Source: Luteimonas viscosa (GTDB taxonomy: Bacteria; Pseudomonadota; Gammaproteobacteria; Xanthomonadales; Xanthomonadaceae). From it: 64,000 bases of DNA. A model generated the notes under the pieces. The model searched no databases, was not told the origin of the DNA, and worked only from the letters and a program-made list of their open reading frames with translations. The position numbers and the translations under genes were made by a program. Each line of letters begins with the position of its first letter. Position 1 is the stretch's first letter. This document shows positions 16,987 to 27,231 of the stretch, in pieces. The stretch spans positions 1,963,248 through 2,027,247 of the forward strand of contig NZ_VTFT01000001.1 of the NCBI RefSeq assembly GCF_008244685.1, written 5' to 3'.

Positions 16987-19188
16987 ATGAAATCCAAGAA
17001 TCTGACTATTTCCAACCAGCTCGCCATCGGCTTTGGCGCTGTGGTGCTGATCATGCTCGTCATCGGCGGCATCAGCCTGCACAGCCAGTCGGAGATGAAT
17101 ACCGCAAGGGAGATCAGCGAGCACACGTTCAAGGTGCTGGCGACCGGCGAAACGATGCAGGCAAATGCGCTGAATATCGAAACGGGTACGCGCGGTTACC
17201 TGCTGTCGGGCGACAAGGCGCACCTGAAGCCGTTCATCGAAGGTCAGACGGGATTCGAAAGGAGCTATGCCGACGCCAAGCAACTGACCGCGGACAACGC
17301 CAAGCAACAGGCACGCCTGGTAGACCTCGACAAGGCTTATCGACAGCTGCTGGCGGCTGAACAGGAAGCCATCGCGGGACGCGAAGCCGCCACCAGCACG
17401 CAGGACGTCGTGCCCTTGTTCCAGCAGGGCCGCGACCGCGCCGCCATGGGCGAAATCCGCTCGCTGCTCGGTGACTTCGCCAACGAAGAAACGGCGCTGC
17501 TGGCCACGCGCAGCGCCGCGCTGAACGCGGCACGCGCCCGCGGCAAATGGTCGGTGCTGATCGGCAGCCTGATCGCGGTGCTGGTTGCGGTGGGCATGGG
17601 CCTGATGATCCGCCGTCAGTTGGTCAAGCGGATGGGCCTGGCGATACATGTTGCCGATGCCATCGCCTCGGGCAAGTTGGACAACACTATCGACACACAG
17701 TCGCGCGACGAAACCGGGCGCTTGCTGATCAGCATGAACAAGATGCAGGAGCAACTGCAACGCTTTGCCTCTGCGCAGCAAACGATGCAGGCCGAGCATG
17801 ATGCCGGCGATATCGAGCATCGCATCGACGCGGCGGCCTTCCCCGGTGCCTACGGCCAGATGGCCGAACAGACCAACAACCTGGCCGCATCCCACATCGC
17901 GATGAACGCCCGCGTGATCGAGATCGTCGGGGCCTATGCCAGCGGCGACCTGTCAAGCGACATGGACCGCCTCCCGGGCAAGAAGGCCGAGATCACCGCT
18001 GCGGTGGACGCAGTCAAGATCGGTACGCTGGCCGTCAACGCCGAGATCAAGCGCCTGGTGGATGCGGCGGTAGCCGGCGACTTCAGTCAGCGTGGCGACG
18101 CCCAGCGCTACCAGTTCGTCTACCGCGACATGCTCGAGGGCCTCAACACCCTGATGACCAGTGCCGACCACGGCCTGGATGAGATCGGCTCGCTGCTCGC
18201 CGCGGTCGCCGACGGCGATCTGGGTCAGCGCATTACCGTTTCGCTCCCTGGCCAGTTCAGCCGGGTCGCCGACGACGCCAACCGCACCGTCGACCGCCTG
18301 GCCGACATCGTCGGCCAGATCCGCAGCGGCAGCGACGCCATCAACTCGGCCGCGTCCGAGATCGCCGCCGGCAACGACGACCTCTCGCGCCGCACCGAAC
18401 AGCAGGCCGCCTCGCTGGAAGAGACCGCCTCGTCGATGGAGGAACTCACCTCCACCGTCCGCCAGAACGCCGACAACGCCCGCCAGGCCAACCAGCTCGC
18501 CATCGGTGCGGTCGACGTGGCCTCGCAGGGCGGCGAGGTGGTGGGCAAGGTCGTGCAGACCATGTCCGCGATCTCCGACTCCTCCAGCCGCATCGCCGAC
18601 ATCATCGGCGTGATCGACGGCATCGCCTTCCAGACCAACATCCTGGCGCTCAACGCCGCGGTCGAAGCTGCGCGCGCCGGCGAGCAGGGCCGCGGCTTCG
18701 CGGTCGTGGCCGCCGAGGTGCGCTCGCTGGCCCAGCGCTCGGCCGGCGCGGCCAAGGAGATCAAGCAGCTGATCACCGACTCCACCGACAAGGTCCGCCA
18801 CGGCAACGAGCTGGTCGACCAGGCCGGCCGCACCATGGGCGAGATCGTGACCAGCGTGAAGCGGGTGACCGACATCATCGCCGACATCTCGGCCGCCTCG
18901 CAGGAGCAGAGCGCGGGCATCGAGCAGGTCAACCAGGCGATCACCCAGATGGACGAGAGCACCCAGCAGAACGCGGCCCTGGTGGAAGAAGCCACGGCCG
19001 CGGCGCGCAGCATGGAGCAGCAGGCCGGGCAGCTGGTGCAGACGATCGCCGTGTTCTCGGCGCAGGGCGCATCGCGGATCGCGCCGACGAAGGGCCGTGG
19101 CATCTCGCCTGCGGCCGCGGGCCAGGCACGCGTCGCGCGGCACGCTGTCGCCGAGGCACCGTCCGCAAAGGCCGAAGCCTTGGCCTGA
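16987..19188 (+). CDS. Methyl-accepting chemotaxis protein with CHASE3-like sensor
   Basis: This is a 733-residue receptor. The first membrane helix is at about 12-33. The periplasmic region carries the CHASE3 hallmark [14 protein letters not shown], and the second helix is at about 183-205. HAMP and HAMP-like repeats follow (GKLDNTI, GDLSSDM, GDFSQRG, GDLGQRI), then the MCP signalling domain. That domain is identical over more than 250 residues to that of the preceding MCP. The tail ends in Ala-rich sequence and has no CheR-docking pentapeptide. The N-terminal half is less GC-rich than neighbouring genes, which suggests the sensor part has a separate origin. Confidence 0.93.
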   Translation: MKSKNLTISNQLAIGFGAVVLIMLVIGGISLHSQSEMNTAREISEHTFKVLATGETMQANALNIETGTRGYLLSGDKAHLKPFIEGQTGFERSYADAKQLTADNAKQQARLVDLDKAYRQLLAAEQEAIAGREAATSTQDVVPLFQQGRDRAAMGEIRSLLGDFANEETALLATRSAALNAARARGKWSVLIGSLIAVLVAVGMGLMIRRQLVKRMGLAIHVADAIASGKLDNTIDTQSRDETGRLLISMNKMQEQLQRFASAQQTMQAEHDAGDIEHRIDAAAFPGAYGQMAEQTNNLAASHIAMNARVIEIVGAYASGDLSSDMDRLPGKKAEITAAVDAVKIGTLAVNAEIKRLVDAAVAGDFSQRGDAQRYQFVYRDMLEGLNTLMTSADHGLDEIGSLLAAVADGDLGQRITVSLPGQFSRVADDANRTVDRLADIVGQIRSGSDAINSAASEIAAGNDDLSRRTEQQAASLEETASSMEELTSTVRQNADNARQANQLAIGAVDVASQGGEVVGKVVQTMSAISDSSSRIADIIGVIDGIAFQTNILALNAAVEAARAGEQGRGFAVVAAEVRSLAQRSAGAAKEIKQLITDSTDKVRHGNELVDQAGRTMGEIVTSVKRVTDIIADISAASQEQSAGIEQVNQAITQMDESTQQNAALVEEATAAARSMEQQAGQLVQTIAVFSAQGASRIAPTKGRGISPAAAGQARVARHAVAEAPSAKAEALA
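18275..19042 (+). repeat. MCP signalling-domain repeat, copy 2
   Basis: This is the partner of 15541-16308. Near-identity at DNA level, including third codon positions, points to recent duplication or gene conversion. Confidence 0.9.
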
Positions 19189-19245
19189 CCGTCGACGACC
19201 TTCCCTTCACGCTCCTCTCCCGCATCGCGTCCGGACCACAACCTC

Positions 19246-21498
19246 ATGCTCTCCCCCATCACCAACCGCACTGCCGCAGGCCCGTGGGCGCCTGCCGCCT
19301 CAGTGGAACCCGGCGTTCCGGCAGCCGATGATTCGTCGGTGCAGCCGCCCGATCCGGAGCGCGACGAGGGGTTCGCGGCCGTCCTGGCCGTGGCCGCCGA
19401 CCTGCTCGGCTGCCCCTGCGCGATGCTGTGGGTGGCGGACGGTGCGCAGCTGCGTCTGGCCGCCACCCGGGGCCTGCCCCTGACACCGGTCACCGCCGGG
19501 ACCCGGCTGGGTTCGGTGGTGGACGCCGCGACGCCATTCGCGGTGGTCGCAGACGCCCGCAGCGACCCGCGCCTGCACGACGACGTCCTCGTCGCCGGCC
19601 CCGCCGCCCTGCGCTTCCTGGTGGCGACCGCGTTGCTCGGCCCCACCGGCGAGTTGCTCGGGGTACTGGCCGCCGGCGACCGGCGTCGGCACGACGAAGC
19701 AGCCGAGGCGAGCATGGTTCGGCTCCGGTCGCTGGCGACACTGGCCGCGCGCCTGTTCGGCGGCAGCATCCTGGCGCGTTGCCGCCAGGTGGCCGAAGCC
19801 GGCTTCAGCGCGATCGTGGTCGCCGACGAACGGGGCACGACGCTCTTCGCCAACGCGGCCGCGCGCGACCTGCTCGGTCCCGGTGCCGCCAGCGGGCAGC
19901 CGCTCGACCTGCTGGTTCCCGCATCGCTGCAGATCGAGCCCGACGCGGTCGCGCACTGGCTGTACGGCGCGACCGGGACTCCCGAGGGCAAGGTGCCCAG
20001 TGCGCGCGAACTGAGGATCCGCGATGCCTTCGGCGAACTGCGTACGGTCGAAGCGGTCCGCTGCGACTGGCACGACGCCAACGCCCGCGGCATCGCCCTG
20101 GTGCTGCGCGACATCACCGACAGCGGCGCCGCGTGGCGCGAGCCGCGTTCGGGACGACGCGATGCCCTGACCGGCCTGCCCAACCGCGAAGCCCTGTTCG
20201 CGATCATCGATTCGTTGCGCGGCCATGGTGCCAGGCTCGGCGTGGCGCTGCTCGGGCTGGACAATTTCCGCGCCGTCAACGAGACCCTCGGCCACGTCGT
20301 CGGCGACACCGTGCTGCAGGTGGTGGCATGCCGGCTGATGGCCTGGCTGCCCGCCGACGCCCACCTGGCCCGCTTCGGCAGCGACGAGTTCGCGATCGTG
20401 TTTCCGGCGCAGGCCGACGGCGCGGATTTCGAGCCGCGCCTGCAGGCGCTGCTGCGCGAGGTGGCGCGGCCGTGCGAGATCGAACACCAGGGCGTGCATG
20501 TCGAAGCCTGCATCGGCCTGGCCTTCGACGAGACCGAGGATCCGGCCGCGGCCGCCTACGACGAATGCGACAGCAGCGGCCTGCTCGCGCTCGCCGCGCT
20601 CGCCCTGCGCCATGCCAAGCGCGGCGGCACCATGCAGCTGTGCCGGTTCTCGCCGTCGATGCGCGAGGAAGCGGTCGACCGCAGGCACCTGGACCTGGAA
20701 CTCCGCCGCGCGTTCCGCGACAGCGAGTTCGAGCTGCACTACCAGCCGCAGATCGACCTCGCCAGCGGTCTGCCCTCGGGTGCGGAAGCGCTGTTGCGCT
20801 GGCGGCACCCCGAGCGCGGCCTGCTGATGCCGGTGGCCTTCATCGAAGCCCTGGCGCGCAGCGCGATCGCACCGGCGGTGGGAACCTGGATCCTGCAGCA
20901 GGCCTGTCGCGACGCCGCCGGCTGGCCGGTGCTGCACGGCCGCCGGCTGAAGGTCGGCGTCAACCTGTTCCCCGCGCAGTTCAACGACCTGGCCCTGGTC
21001 GACAAGATCGACGCCGCGCTCGCGGCCAGCGGCCTGCCGGCCGCCCAGCTCGAGATCGAGCTGACCGAGACGATCGCGCTGCGCGACGACGGCGTCGCCG
21101 AGAAGACCCTGCTGCAGCTGCGCAAGCGCGGCATCCGCGTGTCCTACGACGACTTCGGCACCGGCCATGCCTCGCTGTCGATGCTGCACCGGCTGCCGGT
21201 GGACCGGGTCAAGATCGACCGTTCCTTCGTCCGCGACCTGGTCGGCAGCCGTGGCGACAAGGCCATCGTCCGCTCGATCACGCTGATCGCGAAGAACTTC
21301 GACATGCAGGTGATCGCGGAGGGCGTGGAGTCCGCCGACCAGGTCGAGCTGCTGCGCGAGTTCGGCTGCCACGAAGTGCAGGGCTTCCTCTACTCCAGGG
21401 CGCTGGCGCCACAGGTGTTCGAACACTGGCTGGCCGCACAGGACGGGCCGCCGGGCGACGCGCCGGCCCTGCCCGCACCGGAGCACGACCATGGCTGA
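19246..21498 (+). CDS. GAF-PAS-GGDEF-EAL cyclic-di-GMP protein
   Basis: This is a 750-residue soluble protein with no membrane helix. GAF is at about 40-170, a PAS-like domain at 185-295, GGDEF at 305-460 and EAL at 480-740. The GGDEF signature reads GSDEF, so cyclase activity is uncertain. The EAL domain keeps EALLRW, the ELTET glutamate, YDDFGTGHASL, KIDRSF and IAEGVE, and looks active as a c-di-GMP phosphodiesterase. It lies 57 bp after an MCP and overlaps cheR by 8 bp, so c-di-GMP turnover is transcriptionally tied to the chemotaxis adaptation genes. Confidence 0.9.
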   Translation: MLSPITNRTAAGPWAPAASVEPGVPAADDSSVQPPDPERDEGFAAVLAVAADLLGCPCAMLWVADGAQLRLAATRGLPLTPVTAGTRLGSVVDAATPFAVVADARSDPRLHDDVLVAGPAALRFLVATALLGPTGELLGVLAAGDRRRHDEAAEASMVRLRSLATLAARLFGGSILARCRQVAEAGFSAIVVADERGTTLFANAAARDLLGPGAASGQPLDLLVPASLQIEPDAVAHWLYGATGTPEGKVPSARELRIRDAFGELRTVEAVRCDWHDANARGIALVLRDITDSGAAWREPRSGRRDALTGLPNREALFAIIDSLRGHGARLGVALLGLDNFRAVNETLGHVVGDTVLQVVACRLMAWLPADAHLARFGSDEFAIVFPAQADGADFEPRLQALLREVARPCEIEHQGVHVEACIGLAFDETEDPAAAAYDECDSSGLLALAALALRHAKRGGTMQLCRFSPSMREEAVDRRHLDLELRRAFRDSEFELHYQPQIDLASGLPSGAEALLRWRHPERGLLMPVAFIEALARSAIAPAVGTWILQQACRDAAGWPVLHGRRLKVGVNLFPAQFNDLALVDKIDAALAASGLPAAQLEIELTETIALRDDGVAEKTLLQLRKRGIRVSYDDFGTGHASLSMLHRLPVDRVKIDRSFVRDLVGSRGDKAIVRSITLIAKNFDMQVIAEGVESADQVELLREFGCHEVQGFLYSRALAPQVFEHWLAAQDGPPGDAPALPAPEHDHG

Positions 21499-22366
21499 GC
21501 TCCTTCGCGACACCCGCGCGCGAACCGTCGAGGACCGCACGTTCGCCTTCGACGACCGCGACTTCCGCCGCGTCTGCCGCATGATCCACGACCGCGCCGG
21601 CATCAACCTGGGCGACCACAAGCGCGACATGGTCTACAGCCGGCTGGTGCGGCGGCTGCGCGCACGCGGCATCGACCGCTTCAGCGACTACCTCGACGCG
21701 GTCGACCGCGACGGCGGCGAGGAAGCCCAGCATTTCGTCAATGCGCTGACCACCAACCTCACCTCGTTCTTCCGCGAGGCGCACCACTTCCCGCTGCTGG
21801 CGACGCAGCTGCGCGCGGCGCACCGCGGCGGAGCGCCGCTGCAGGTCTGGTGCTGCGCCGCGTCCACCGGCGAGGAACCCTATTCGCTGGCGATCACCGC
21901 GTGCGAGGCGTTCGACACCCTGACCCCGCCGGTCCGGATCCTGGCCACCGACATCGATACCGCGGTGCTGCAGTCGGCGGCGCGCGGCGTCTATCCGCTC
22001 GAGCGCATCGAGGCGCTCGAGGCGGCGCGCAAGCGCCGCTTCTTCCAGCGTGGCAGCGGCGCCAACGCCGGCCTGTGCCGGGTGCGGCCGGAACTGCGGG
22101 CACTGGTCGAGTTCCGCCCGCTGAACCTGCTCGACGCCGACTACGGCCTCAAGCGCGGCGCCTGGACCGCGGTGTTCTGCCGCAACGTGATGATCTATTT
22201 CGACAAGCCGACCCAGTACGGCGTGCTCCAGCGCATGGCGCCGCTGCTGGCGGACGATGGCCGGTTGTACGCCGGCCATTCGGAGAGCTTCAACCACGCC
22301 GCCGACCTGGTCTCTCCCTGCGGACGCACCGTTTACCGGGCGGCGCCCAGGGCCGGTGGCGGATGA
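21491..22366 (+). CDS. cheR: Chemoreceptor glutamate methyltransferase CheR
   Basis: This protein methylates glutamates on MCP signalling domains using S-adenosylmethionine. The 291 residues include the N-terminal helical domain (FRRVCRMIHDRAGINLGDHKR shortened here to AGINLGDHKR), the SAM-binding motif CAASTGEEPYSLA and the downstream CRNVMIYFD motif. The start overlaps the GGDEF-EAL gene and the stop overlaps cheD, so it sits inside a coupled cheR-cheD-cheB run. Confidence 0.95.
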   Translation: MAELLRDTRARTVEDRTFAFDDRDFRRVCRMIHDRAGINLGDHKRDMVYSRLVRRLRARGIDRFSDYLDAVDRDGGEEAQHFVNALTTNLTSFFREAHHFPLLATQLRAAHRGGAPLQVWCCAASTGEEPYSLAITACEAFDTLTPPVRILATDIDTAVLQSAARGVYPLERIEALEAARKRRFFQRGSGANAGLCRVRPELRALVEFRPLNLLDADYGLKRGAWTAVFCRNVMIYFDKPTQYGVLQRMAPLLADDGRLYAGHSESFNHAADLVSPCGRTVYRAAPRAGGG

Positions 22367-22953
22367 GCGCCGTCACGGCCGCCGCGCCCACCGGCGGATA
22401 CTTCGACGCGGCGCTGCAGTCGCAGGCGATCCGGCTGCTGCCGGCCGACTACCTGGTGACCGACCAGCCGGTGGCGCTGGTGACGCTGCTCGGTTCGTGC
22501 GTCGCCGCCTGCCTCTACGACCCCGCGCTGGGACTGGGCGGCATGAACCACTTCATGCTCCCGGGCGGGCAGACCAACGACGCCTCCTGCGCGCGCTACG
22601 GCGCCAACGCCATGGAGCTGCTGATCAACGACCTGCTCAAGCGCGGCGCGAAGCGGCAGCGCCTGCAGGCCAAGGTGTTCGGCGGCGGCAACGTGCTCAG
22701 CGGCTTCCACAGCGACCCGATCGGCACCCGCAACGCAAGCTTCGTGATCGACTACCTCGCCGCGGAGAAGATCCCGGTGCTGGCGAAGGACCTGGGCGAC
22801 AACCAGGCGCGCAAGGTCGGCTTCTTCGTGCAGACCGGGCGCAGCTTCGTCAAGCGCCTGCCGGCCACCCGCGACGAGGTGGTCGACGCCGAGCGCGCGC
22901 TTTACGGCCGACTCGCCCGCGCGCCGGCAGCCGGCACCGTGGAGCTGTTCTGA
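22363..22953 (+). CDS. cheD: Chemoreceptor glutamine deamidase CheD
   Basis: This protein deamidates receptor glutamines. The 196 residues carry the catalytic Cys in [13 protein letters not shown], the His in [10 protein letters not shown] and the Thr/Ser region NASFV. The ATG at 22363 overlaps the cheR stop by ATGA, and the stop is 1 bp before cheB. It ends in TVELF, almost the same last residues as the short MCP at 24060 (SVELF). Confidence 0.93.
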   Translation: MSAVTAAAPTGGYFDAALQSQAIRLLPADYLVTDQPVALVTLLGSCVAACLYDPALGLGGMNHFMLPGGQTNDASCARYGANAMELLINDLLKRGAKRQRLQAKVFGGGNVLSGFHSDPIGTRNASFVIDYLAAEKIPVLAKDLGDNQARKVGFFVQTGRSFVKRLPATRDEVVDAERALYGRLARAPAAGTVELF

Positions 22954-22954
22954 C

Positions 22955-23995
22955 ATGGGCGCCCGGCCGGTCCGCGTGCTCATCGTCGACGATTCGGCGC
23001 TGGTGCGCGCGTTGATGTCGGAACTGCTCGGCGTCGATCCGGGCATCGAGGTGGTCGGCACGGCGGCCGACCCCTTCATCGCCCGCGACAAGATCAAGCA
23101 GCTCTCGCCCGACGTGCTGACCCTGGACGTGGAAATGCCGCGCATGGACGGGCTCACGTTCCTGCGCAACCTGATGCGGCTGCGGCCGATGCCGGTGCTG
23201 ATGGTCTCGTCGCTGACCGAGGCCGGCGCCCAGGTGACGCTCGACGCGCTGGCGCTGGGCGCGGTGGACTTCATCGCCAAGCCCAAGATCGACGTCGCCC
23301 GCGGCCTGGCCGAGTACGGCTCGGTGCTCGTGGAAAAGGTGAAACAGGCGGCGAAGGCGCGCGTGGCGCGGATCGCGCCGCCCGCCACCCCCGGCTACGA
23401 CGGGCCCATCGCCTACCGCACCACCGACCGCCTGCTGGCGATCGGCGCGTCCACCGGCGGCACCGAGGCGATCCGCGAGGTGCTGGCGCAGATGCCGGCC
23501 GACGCGCCGGCCACGGTGATCGTGCAGCACATCCCGGCCGCCTTCAGCGGGCCGTTCGCCGAACGGCTCGACCGCCACAGCCGGATGACCGTCGCCGAGG
23601 CCGTCGACCAGCAGCCGCTGCTGACCGGGCACGCCTACGTCGCGCCCGGTGGACGCCACCTGCGCGTGGTCCGCAGCGGCGCGCGCTGGATCTGCCGCCT
23701 CGGCGACGACGATCCGGTCCGGCGCCACCGTCCCAGCGTCGACGTGCTGTTCCAGTCGGTGGCCGCGCATGCGGGACGCAACGCCAGCGCGGCGCTGCTC
23801 ACCGGCATGGGCGACGACGGGGCCGCCGGGCTGCTGGCGCTGCGCCGCGCCGGCGCCCGCACCATCGCCCAGGACGAGGCCACCAGCGTGGTCTGGGGCA
23901 TGCCCGGCGCCGCGGTCGGGATCGGCGCCACCGACGAGGTGGTGCCGCTGGAGCAGGTGGCGCACCGGCTGCTCGCGGTGCCGGGCGACCGCTAA
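22955..23995 (+). CDS. cheB: Protein-glutamate methylesterase CheB
   Basis: This is a response regulator with a methylesterase effector, which resets receptor methylation. The 346 residues have a receiver with phosphoacceptor Asp58 ([13 protein letters not shown]) and Lys in IAKPK, then a linker. The CheB catalytic domain has the Ser in [10 protein letters not shown], the His in VIVQHIP and the Asp in [10 protein letters not shown]. It is the last gene of cheR-cheD-cheB. Its TAA stop is part of the next sigma-28 -35 element. Confidence 0.95.
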   Translation: MGARPVRVLIVDDSALVRALMSELLGVDPGIEVVGTAADPFIARDKIKQLSPDVLTLDVEMPRMDGLTFLRNLMRLRPMPVLMVSSLTEAGAQVTLDALALGAVDFIAKPKIDVARGLAEYGSVLVEKVKQAAKARVARIAPPATPGYDGPIAYRTTDRLLAIGASTGGTEAIREVLAQMPADAPATVIVQHIPAAFSGPFAERLDRHSRMTVAEAVDQQPLLTGHAYVAPGGRHLRVVRSGARWICRLGDDDPVRRHRPSVDVLFQSVAAHAGRNASAALLTGMGDDGAAGLLALRRAGARTIAQDEATSVVWGMPGAAVGIGATDEVVPLEQVAHRLLAVPGDR

Positions 23996-24019
23996 AGCCA
24001 GCCCCCGCGCGGCCGTTAC
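23993..24019 (+). promoter_or_regulatory. Sigma-28 promoter of the short MCP
   Basis: TAAAG starts at 23993, its TAA being the cheB stop. GCCGTTAC at 24012-24019 follows N15. It lies 40 bp before the ATG at 24060. Confidence 0.74.
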
Positions 24020-24059
24020 CTAGGCCGACCGCATCAACGCTACTTATTACGGGACCGAC

Positions 24060-25238
24060 ATGGATTCGCGCGTACTGATTCGCTTGGCAGCGCCGCTGGC
24101 GCTCACCCTTGTCCTGGTCCTGGCCCAGGCGCTGGAACTCGCTCCGGCAGTGCGCTGGGGCGCGCTGGCGGCCATGACCCTGGCCTGGCTGGGCTTCGCG
24201 TGGACGGTGATGCGTCCTTCCGCCGGCGATGCCGCGCTGCTGGGCGAACAGGGCCGGCTGCTGGAGGAACTGCGCAGCTTCATCGGCGCCGAGGTCCAGG
24301 GCTCGCGCGACGAGATCGAGCGCACCCGCGAACTGATCCGCGAATCGGTCGCCAAGCTCGGCGGCAGCTTCGAGGCGGTCAACCGCAAGTCGCGCCAGCA
24401 GAGCGAGGTCGCCTCGCGCATCATCGACCGCCGCGCCGACGGCGACGGCAGCGGCTCGGACGTGCATCGCTTCGCGCTGCAGGCCAGCCAGCAGATGGAG
24501 CAGCTGGTCGAGGCGCTGGAAGCGGTCAGCGGCCAGAGCGGAGCCACCGTGACCCACATCGACGCGATGGCCGAGCACCTGGACGGCATCTTCTCGCTGC
24601 TCGAGGACGTCAAGTCGATCGCCGACCAGACCAACCTGCTCGCGCTCAACGCCGCGATCGAGGCCGCGCGTGCCGGCGAAGCCGGTCGCGGCTTCGCGGT
24701 GGTCGCCGACGAGGTGCGCAACCTGTCCGAGCGCTCGACCGCGTTCAACGAACAGATCCGCAAGCTGGCGCACAGTTCCAAGGATTCGATCGCGCGGGTC
24801 CGCGACACGGTCAGCACGATGGCCTCGCGCGACCTCGACCGCAGCCGCGTGGCCCGGATCGAGGCCGCCGCGATGCTCGAACGCGTCGACGGCATCAACC
24901 GCAACCTCGGCACCGGCATGCGCGAGATCGCCGAATGCAGCAAGTCGATCGACGGCTCGGTCGCCGAGGCGGTGCGTTCGCTGCAGTTCGAGGACATCGC
25001 CACCCAGGCGCTGGGCGCGGCCAACGTGCACCTCGACCGCCTCGGCGCGATCAACCGCGAGGCCACGGTGCTGCAGGACCTGCTGCACCGCAGCGGCGGG
25101 CAGGCCAGCGTCGAACTGCGCCGGGCGCTGTCGCAGATCAGCCAGCGGATCGCGCAGATGCGCGGCGAATGGGAGCGTCCGCCGCACAAGCCGGTGACCC
25201 AGCAGTCGATGGATGCCGGCAGCGTCGAGCTGTTCTGA
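24060..25238 (+). CDS. Short MCP-like protein with two N-terminal membrane helices
   Basis: This is a 392-residue receptor-like protein. Two hydrophobic segments (about 7-26 and 32-50) are separated by a tiny loop, so there is no sizeable sensor domain and no HAMP. A signalling-type coiled coil follows with the MCP tip [21 protein letters not shown] at about 185-205. The C-terminal half contains [12 protein letters not shown] and ends SVELF, the same last four residues as CheD. It probably senses through the membrane or through partner proteins. The ligand is unknown. Confidence 0.85.
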   Translation: MDSRVLIRLAAPLALTLVLVLAQALELAPAVRWGALAAMTLAWLGFAWTVMRPSAGDAALLGEQGRLLEELRSFIGAEVQGSRDEIERTRELIRESVAKLGGSFEAVNRKSRQQSEVASRIIDRRADGDGSGSDVHRFALQASQQMEQLVEALEAVSGQSGATVTHIDAMAEHLDGIFSLLEDVKSIADQTNLLALNAAIEAARAGEAGRGFAVVADEVRNLSERSTAFNEQIRKLAHSSKDSIARVRDTVSTMASRDLDRSRVARIEAAAMLERVDGINRNLGTGMREIAECSKSIDGSVAEAVRSLQFEDIATQALGAANVHLDRLGAINREATVLQDLLHRSGGQASVELRRALSQISQRIAQMRGEWERPPHKPVTQQSMDAGSVELF

Positions 25239-25295
25239 TCCGCGCGGTCGCACCAGGGTTGCGGTCGCCCTGCCCGGGCCGTTAGCGTGGCCGGC

Positions 25296-27110
25296 ATGCC
25301 CGATACGGCACCCGCATACTCGACCCGACCAGGCTGGGCCCTGCTCGGCGAATTCACCCGCCTGCTGCTGCTGGCGGTCGTGCTCCCGGTCCTGGTGCTG
25401 GCCGGGGTGCTGCTGTGGCAGGCATCGGTGTCGGTGCGCGAACAGAGCGCGACCCGGCTCTCGGCTGCCGCGAGCTCGGGCGCGCAGGAGCTGGAGGGTT
25501 TCCTGCAGGTGCACCTCGCGGCGATGCAGGTGCTCGCGGACCGTCGCAACAGCGAGGGCGACGTCGCCGACGTCGCACGCTGGAACGTGGACCTGGGCCG
25601 GATCAAGCGCCATTACCCGGCCTTCTCCACCCTGCTGGTCACCGACGCGGACGGCGTCGTGGCGACCAGCGAGCCGGCGCTTCCGGACGCTGTCCGGCCC
25701 ATGTCGGTCGCCGACCGCGAGTACTTCCTGGCGCCGCGTCGCAGCGGACGGGGTCATGTCTCCGATGCGTTCCGCGGCCGCGGCCTCGGCAACGACGCGC
25801 TGATCGCGGTCTCGGTGCCGTTGCTGTCGGAAGGGCGTTTCGCCGGCGTGCTCGAGGGTTCGATCCTGGTCGACTCCCTGGTCCTGCGCCGCGGCGGCCT
25901 GGACGAACACGGGTTCGAGCTGCTGCTGCTCGACCGCGCGCTGACCGTGGTGCAGGCGAGCGACGGCATGCCGCACCTTCCCCTCGACGCCCTCGGCGCC
26001 TCGGCGCTGGATCGCGATCTCGCCCGCCTCGCGCGCACCGGCGGCGGCATGCAGCAACTTCGCGGGGTCCTGCGCAACGGCGGCGACGCGTTCGCGCTCG
26101 CCGCGCCGCTGGACAACGGCTGGCGGCTGGTCCTGCTGCAGCCGCGCGACGTGCTGGAAGCCGAACTGCGGGGCGCCGGGCTTGCGGTGGTCGCCCTGCT
26201 CGCCCTGGTATTCGCCGGCGTGCTCGTGCTGGTGGGGTCGAAGCTGCGCCGCCTCGGCGGCAGCGTCCGCGGCATGCTCGAACGCATGCAGCAGTTCGCG
26301 CTCGACGGCGGCTCGACCCAGATCGTGCCCGCCAACATGCCGCAGGAACTGCTGCCGGTCGCCGATGCGATGAACGCGCTGGCCGAACGCGCGCGCGCCT
26401 CCTATGCCGAGGTCAACCTCAGCCTGCAGGAGCAGCGCCGCCTGCGCGAGGAACTGCAGGCGATGGCGCAGCGGCTGCTCACGGTGCAGGAGGACGAGCG
26501 CCGCACGCTGTCGCGTGAACTGCACGACGACATCGGCCAGTCGATCACCGCGATCAAGCTCGCCGCGACCTCGTTGACCGACGAATCGCTCGGCGGCGAC
26601 CCGCAGGTGCGGCGCGAGATCCTCGACGAGGTCATCGCGATCGCCGACCAGACCGTGCTCAAGCTGCGCAACCTGTCGCTGCTGCTGCGTCCGCCGCAAC
26701 TCGACTCGCTCGGGCTGGAGGCGGCGCTGCGCGGCCAGGTCGCGCTGCTGTCGCGCAACAGCCGGCTGTCGATCGGACTCGAGGTCGCGGCCATCGACGG
26801 GCGCCTCCCGGCCACGGTCGAGCTCGCGTGCTTCCGCATCGCGCAGGAAGCACTGACCAACGTCGCGCGCCACGCCGGCGCCAGCCATGTCGAGGTCGCC
26901 GTGGAGGTCGAGGACGACGGCCAGCAACGCGCACTGGTGCTGCGGGTGTCCGACGACGGCCGCGGCATCGATCCCGCGCGCCCGGGTGGGCTCGGGCTGC
27001 TGACGATGCGCGAGCGCGCGGCGCAGCTCGGCGGCAGCGTGACGATCGCGCCGCGTCCCGGCGGCGGGACCGTGGTCCGCGCGACGCTGCCGATCGCCGG
27101 GAACGGGTGA
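25296..27110 (+). CDS. Membrane sensor histidine kinase (dCache, HAMP, HisKA_3, HATPase)
   Basis: This is a NarX/UhpB-class kinase of 604 residues from the ATG at 25296; a GTG at 25287 is the alternative. The first membrane helix is at about 20-42. The large periplasmic region has a dCache-like fold (TDADGVVATS, ADREYFLAPR, VSVPLLSEGRFAGVL), and the second helix is at about 293-315. HAMP follows, then the dimerisation box with phospho-His in RELHDDIGQS, and the ATPase domain (EALTNVARHAGA, DDGRGIDP, GLLTMRERA). No LuxR-type response regulator is in the window, so its partner is unlinked or the next gene takes part. Confidence 0.9.
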   Translation: MPDTAPAYSTRPGWALLGEFTRLLLLAVVLPVLVLAGVLLWQASVSVREQSATRLSAAASSGAQELEGFLQVHLAAMQVLADRRNSEGDVADVARWNVDLGRIKRHYPAFSTLLVTDADGVVATSEPALPDAVRPMSVADREYFLAPRRSGRGHVSDAFRGRGLGNDALIAVSVPLLSEGRFAGVLEGSILVDSLVLRRGGLDEHGFELLLLDRALTVVQASDGMPHLPLDALGASALDRDLARLARTGGGMQQLRGVLRNGGDAFALAAPLDNGWRLVLLQPRDVLEAELRGAGLAVVALLALVFAGVLVLVGSKLRRLGGSVRGMLERMQQFALDGGSTQIVPANMPQELLPVADAMNALAERARASYAEVNLSLQEQRRLREELQAMAQRLLTVQEDERRTLSRELHDDIGQSITAIKLAATSLTDESLGGDPQVRREILDEVIAIADQTVLKLRNLSLLLRPPQLDSLGLEAALRGQVALLSRNSRLSIGLEVAAIDGRLPATVELACFRIAQEALTNVARHAGASHVEVAVEVEDDGQQRALVLRVSDDGRGIDPARPGGLGLLTMRERAAQLGGSVTIAPRPGGGTVVRATLPIAGNG

Positions 27111-27231
27111 CCGCGGGGCCGCGAGAGGCGGTTTTCGCACCGGAAATGTGCGCGTGGTGCAAGAACGCGCAGTGCGCGCTACGGCCGGCGGCGGGCGCAC
27201 GGTATCTTTGCCGGTCCAGGGGACCTTGAAG

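Noticed and set aside
25259-25285. Sigma-28 promoter before the histidine kinase (GCCGTTAG at 25278)
   Set aside because: The -35 position reads TTGC, with no T(A/C)AA at N14-N16, and it would leave almost no leader.
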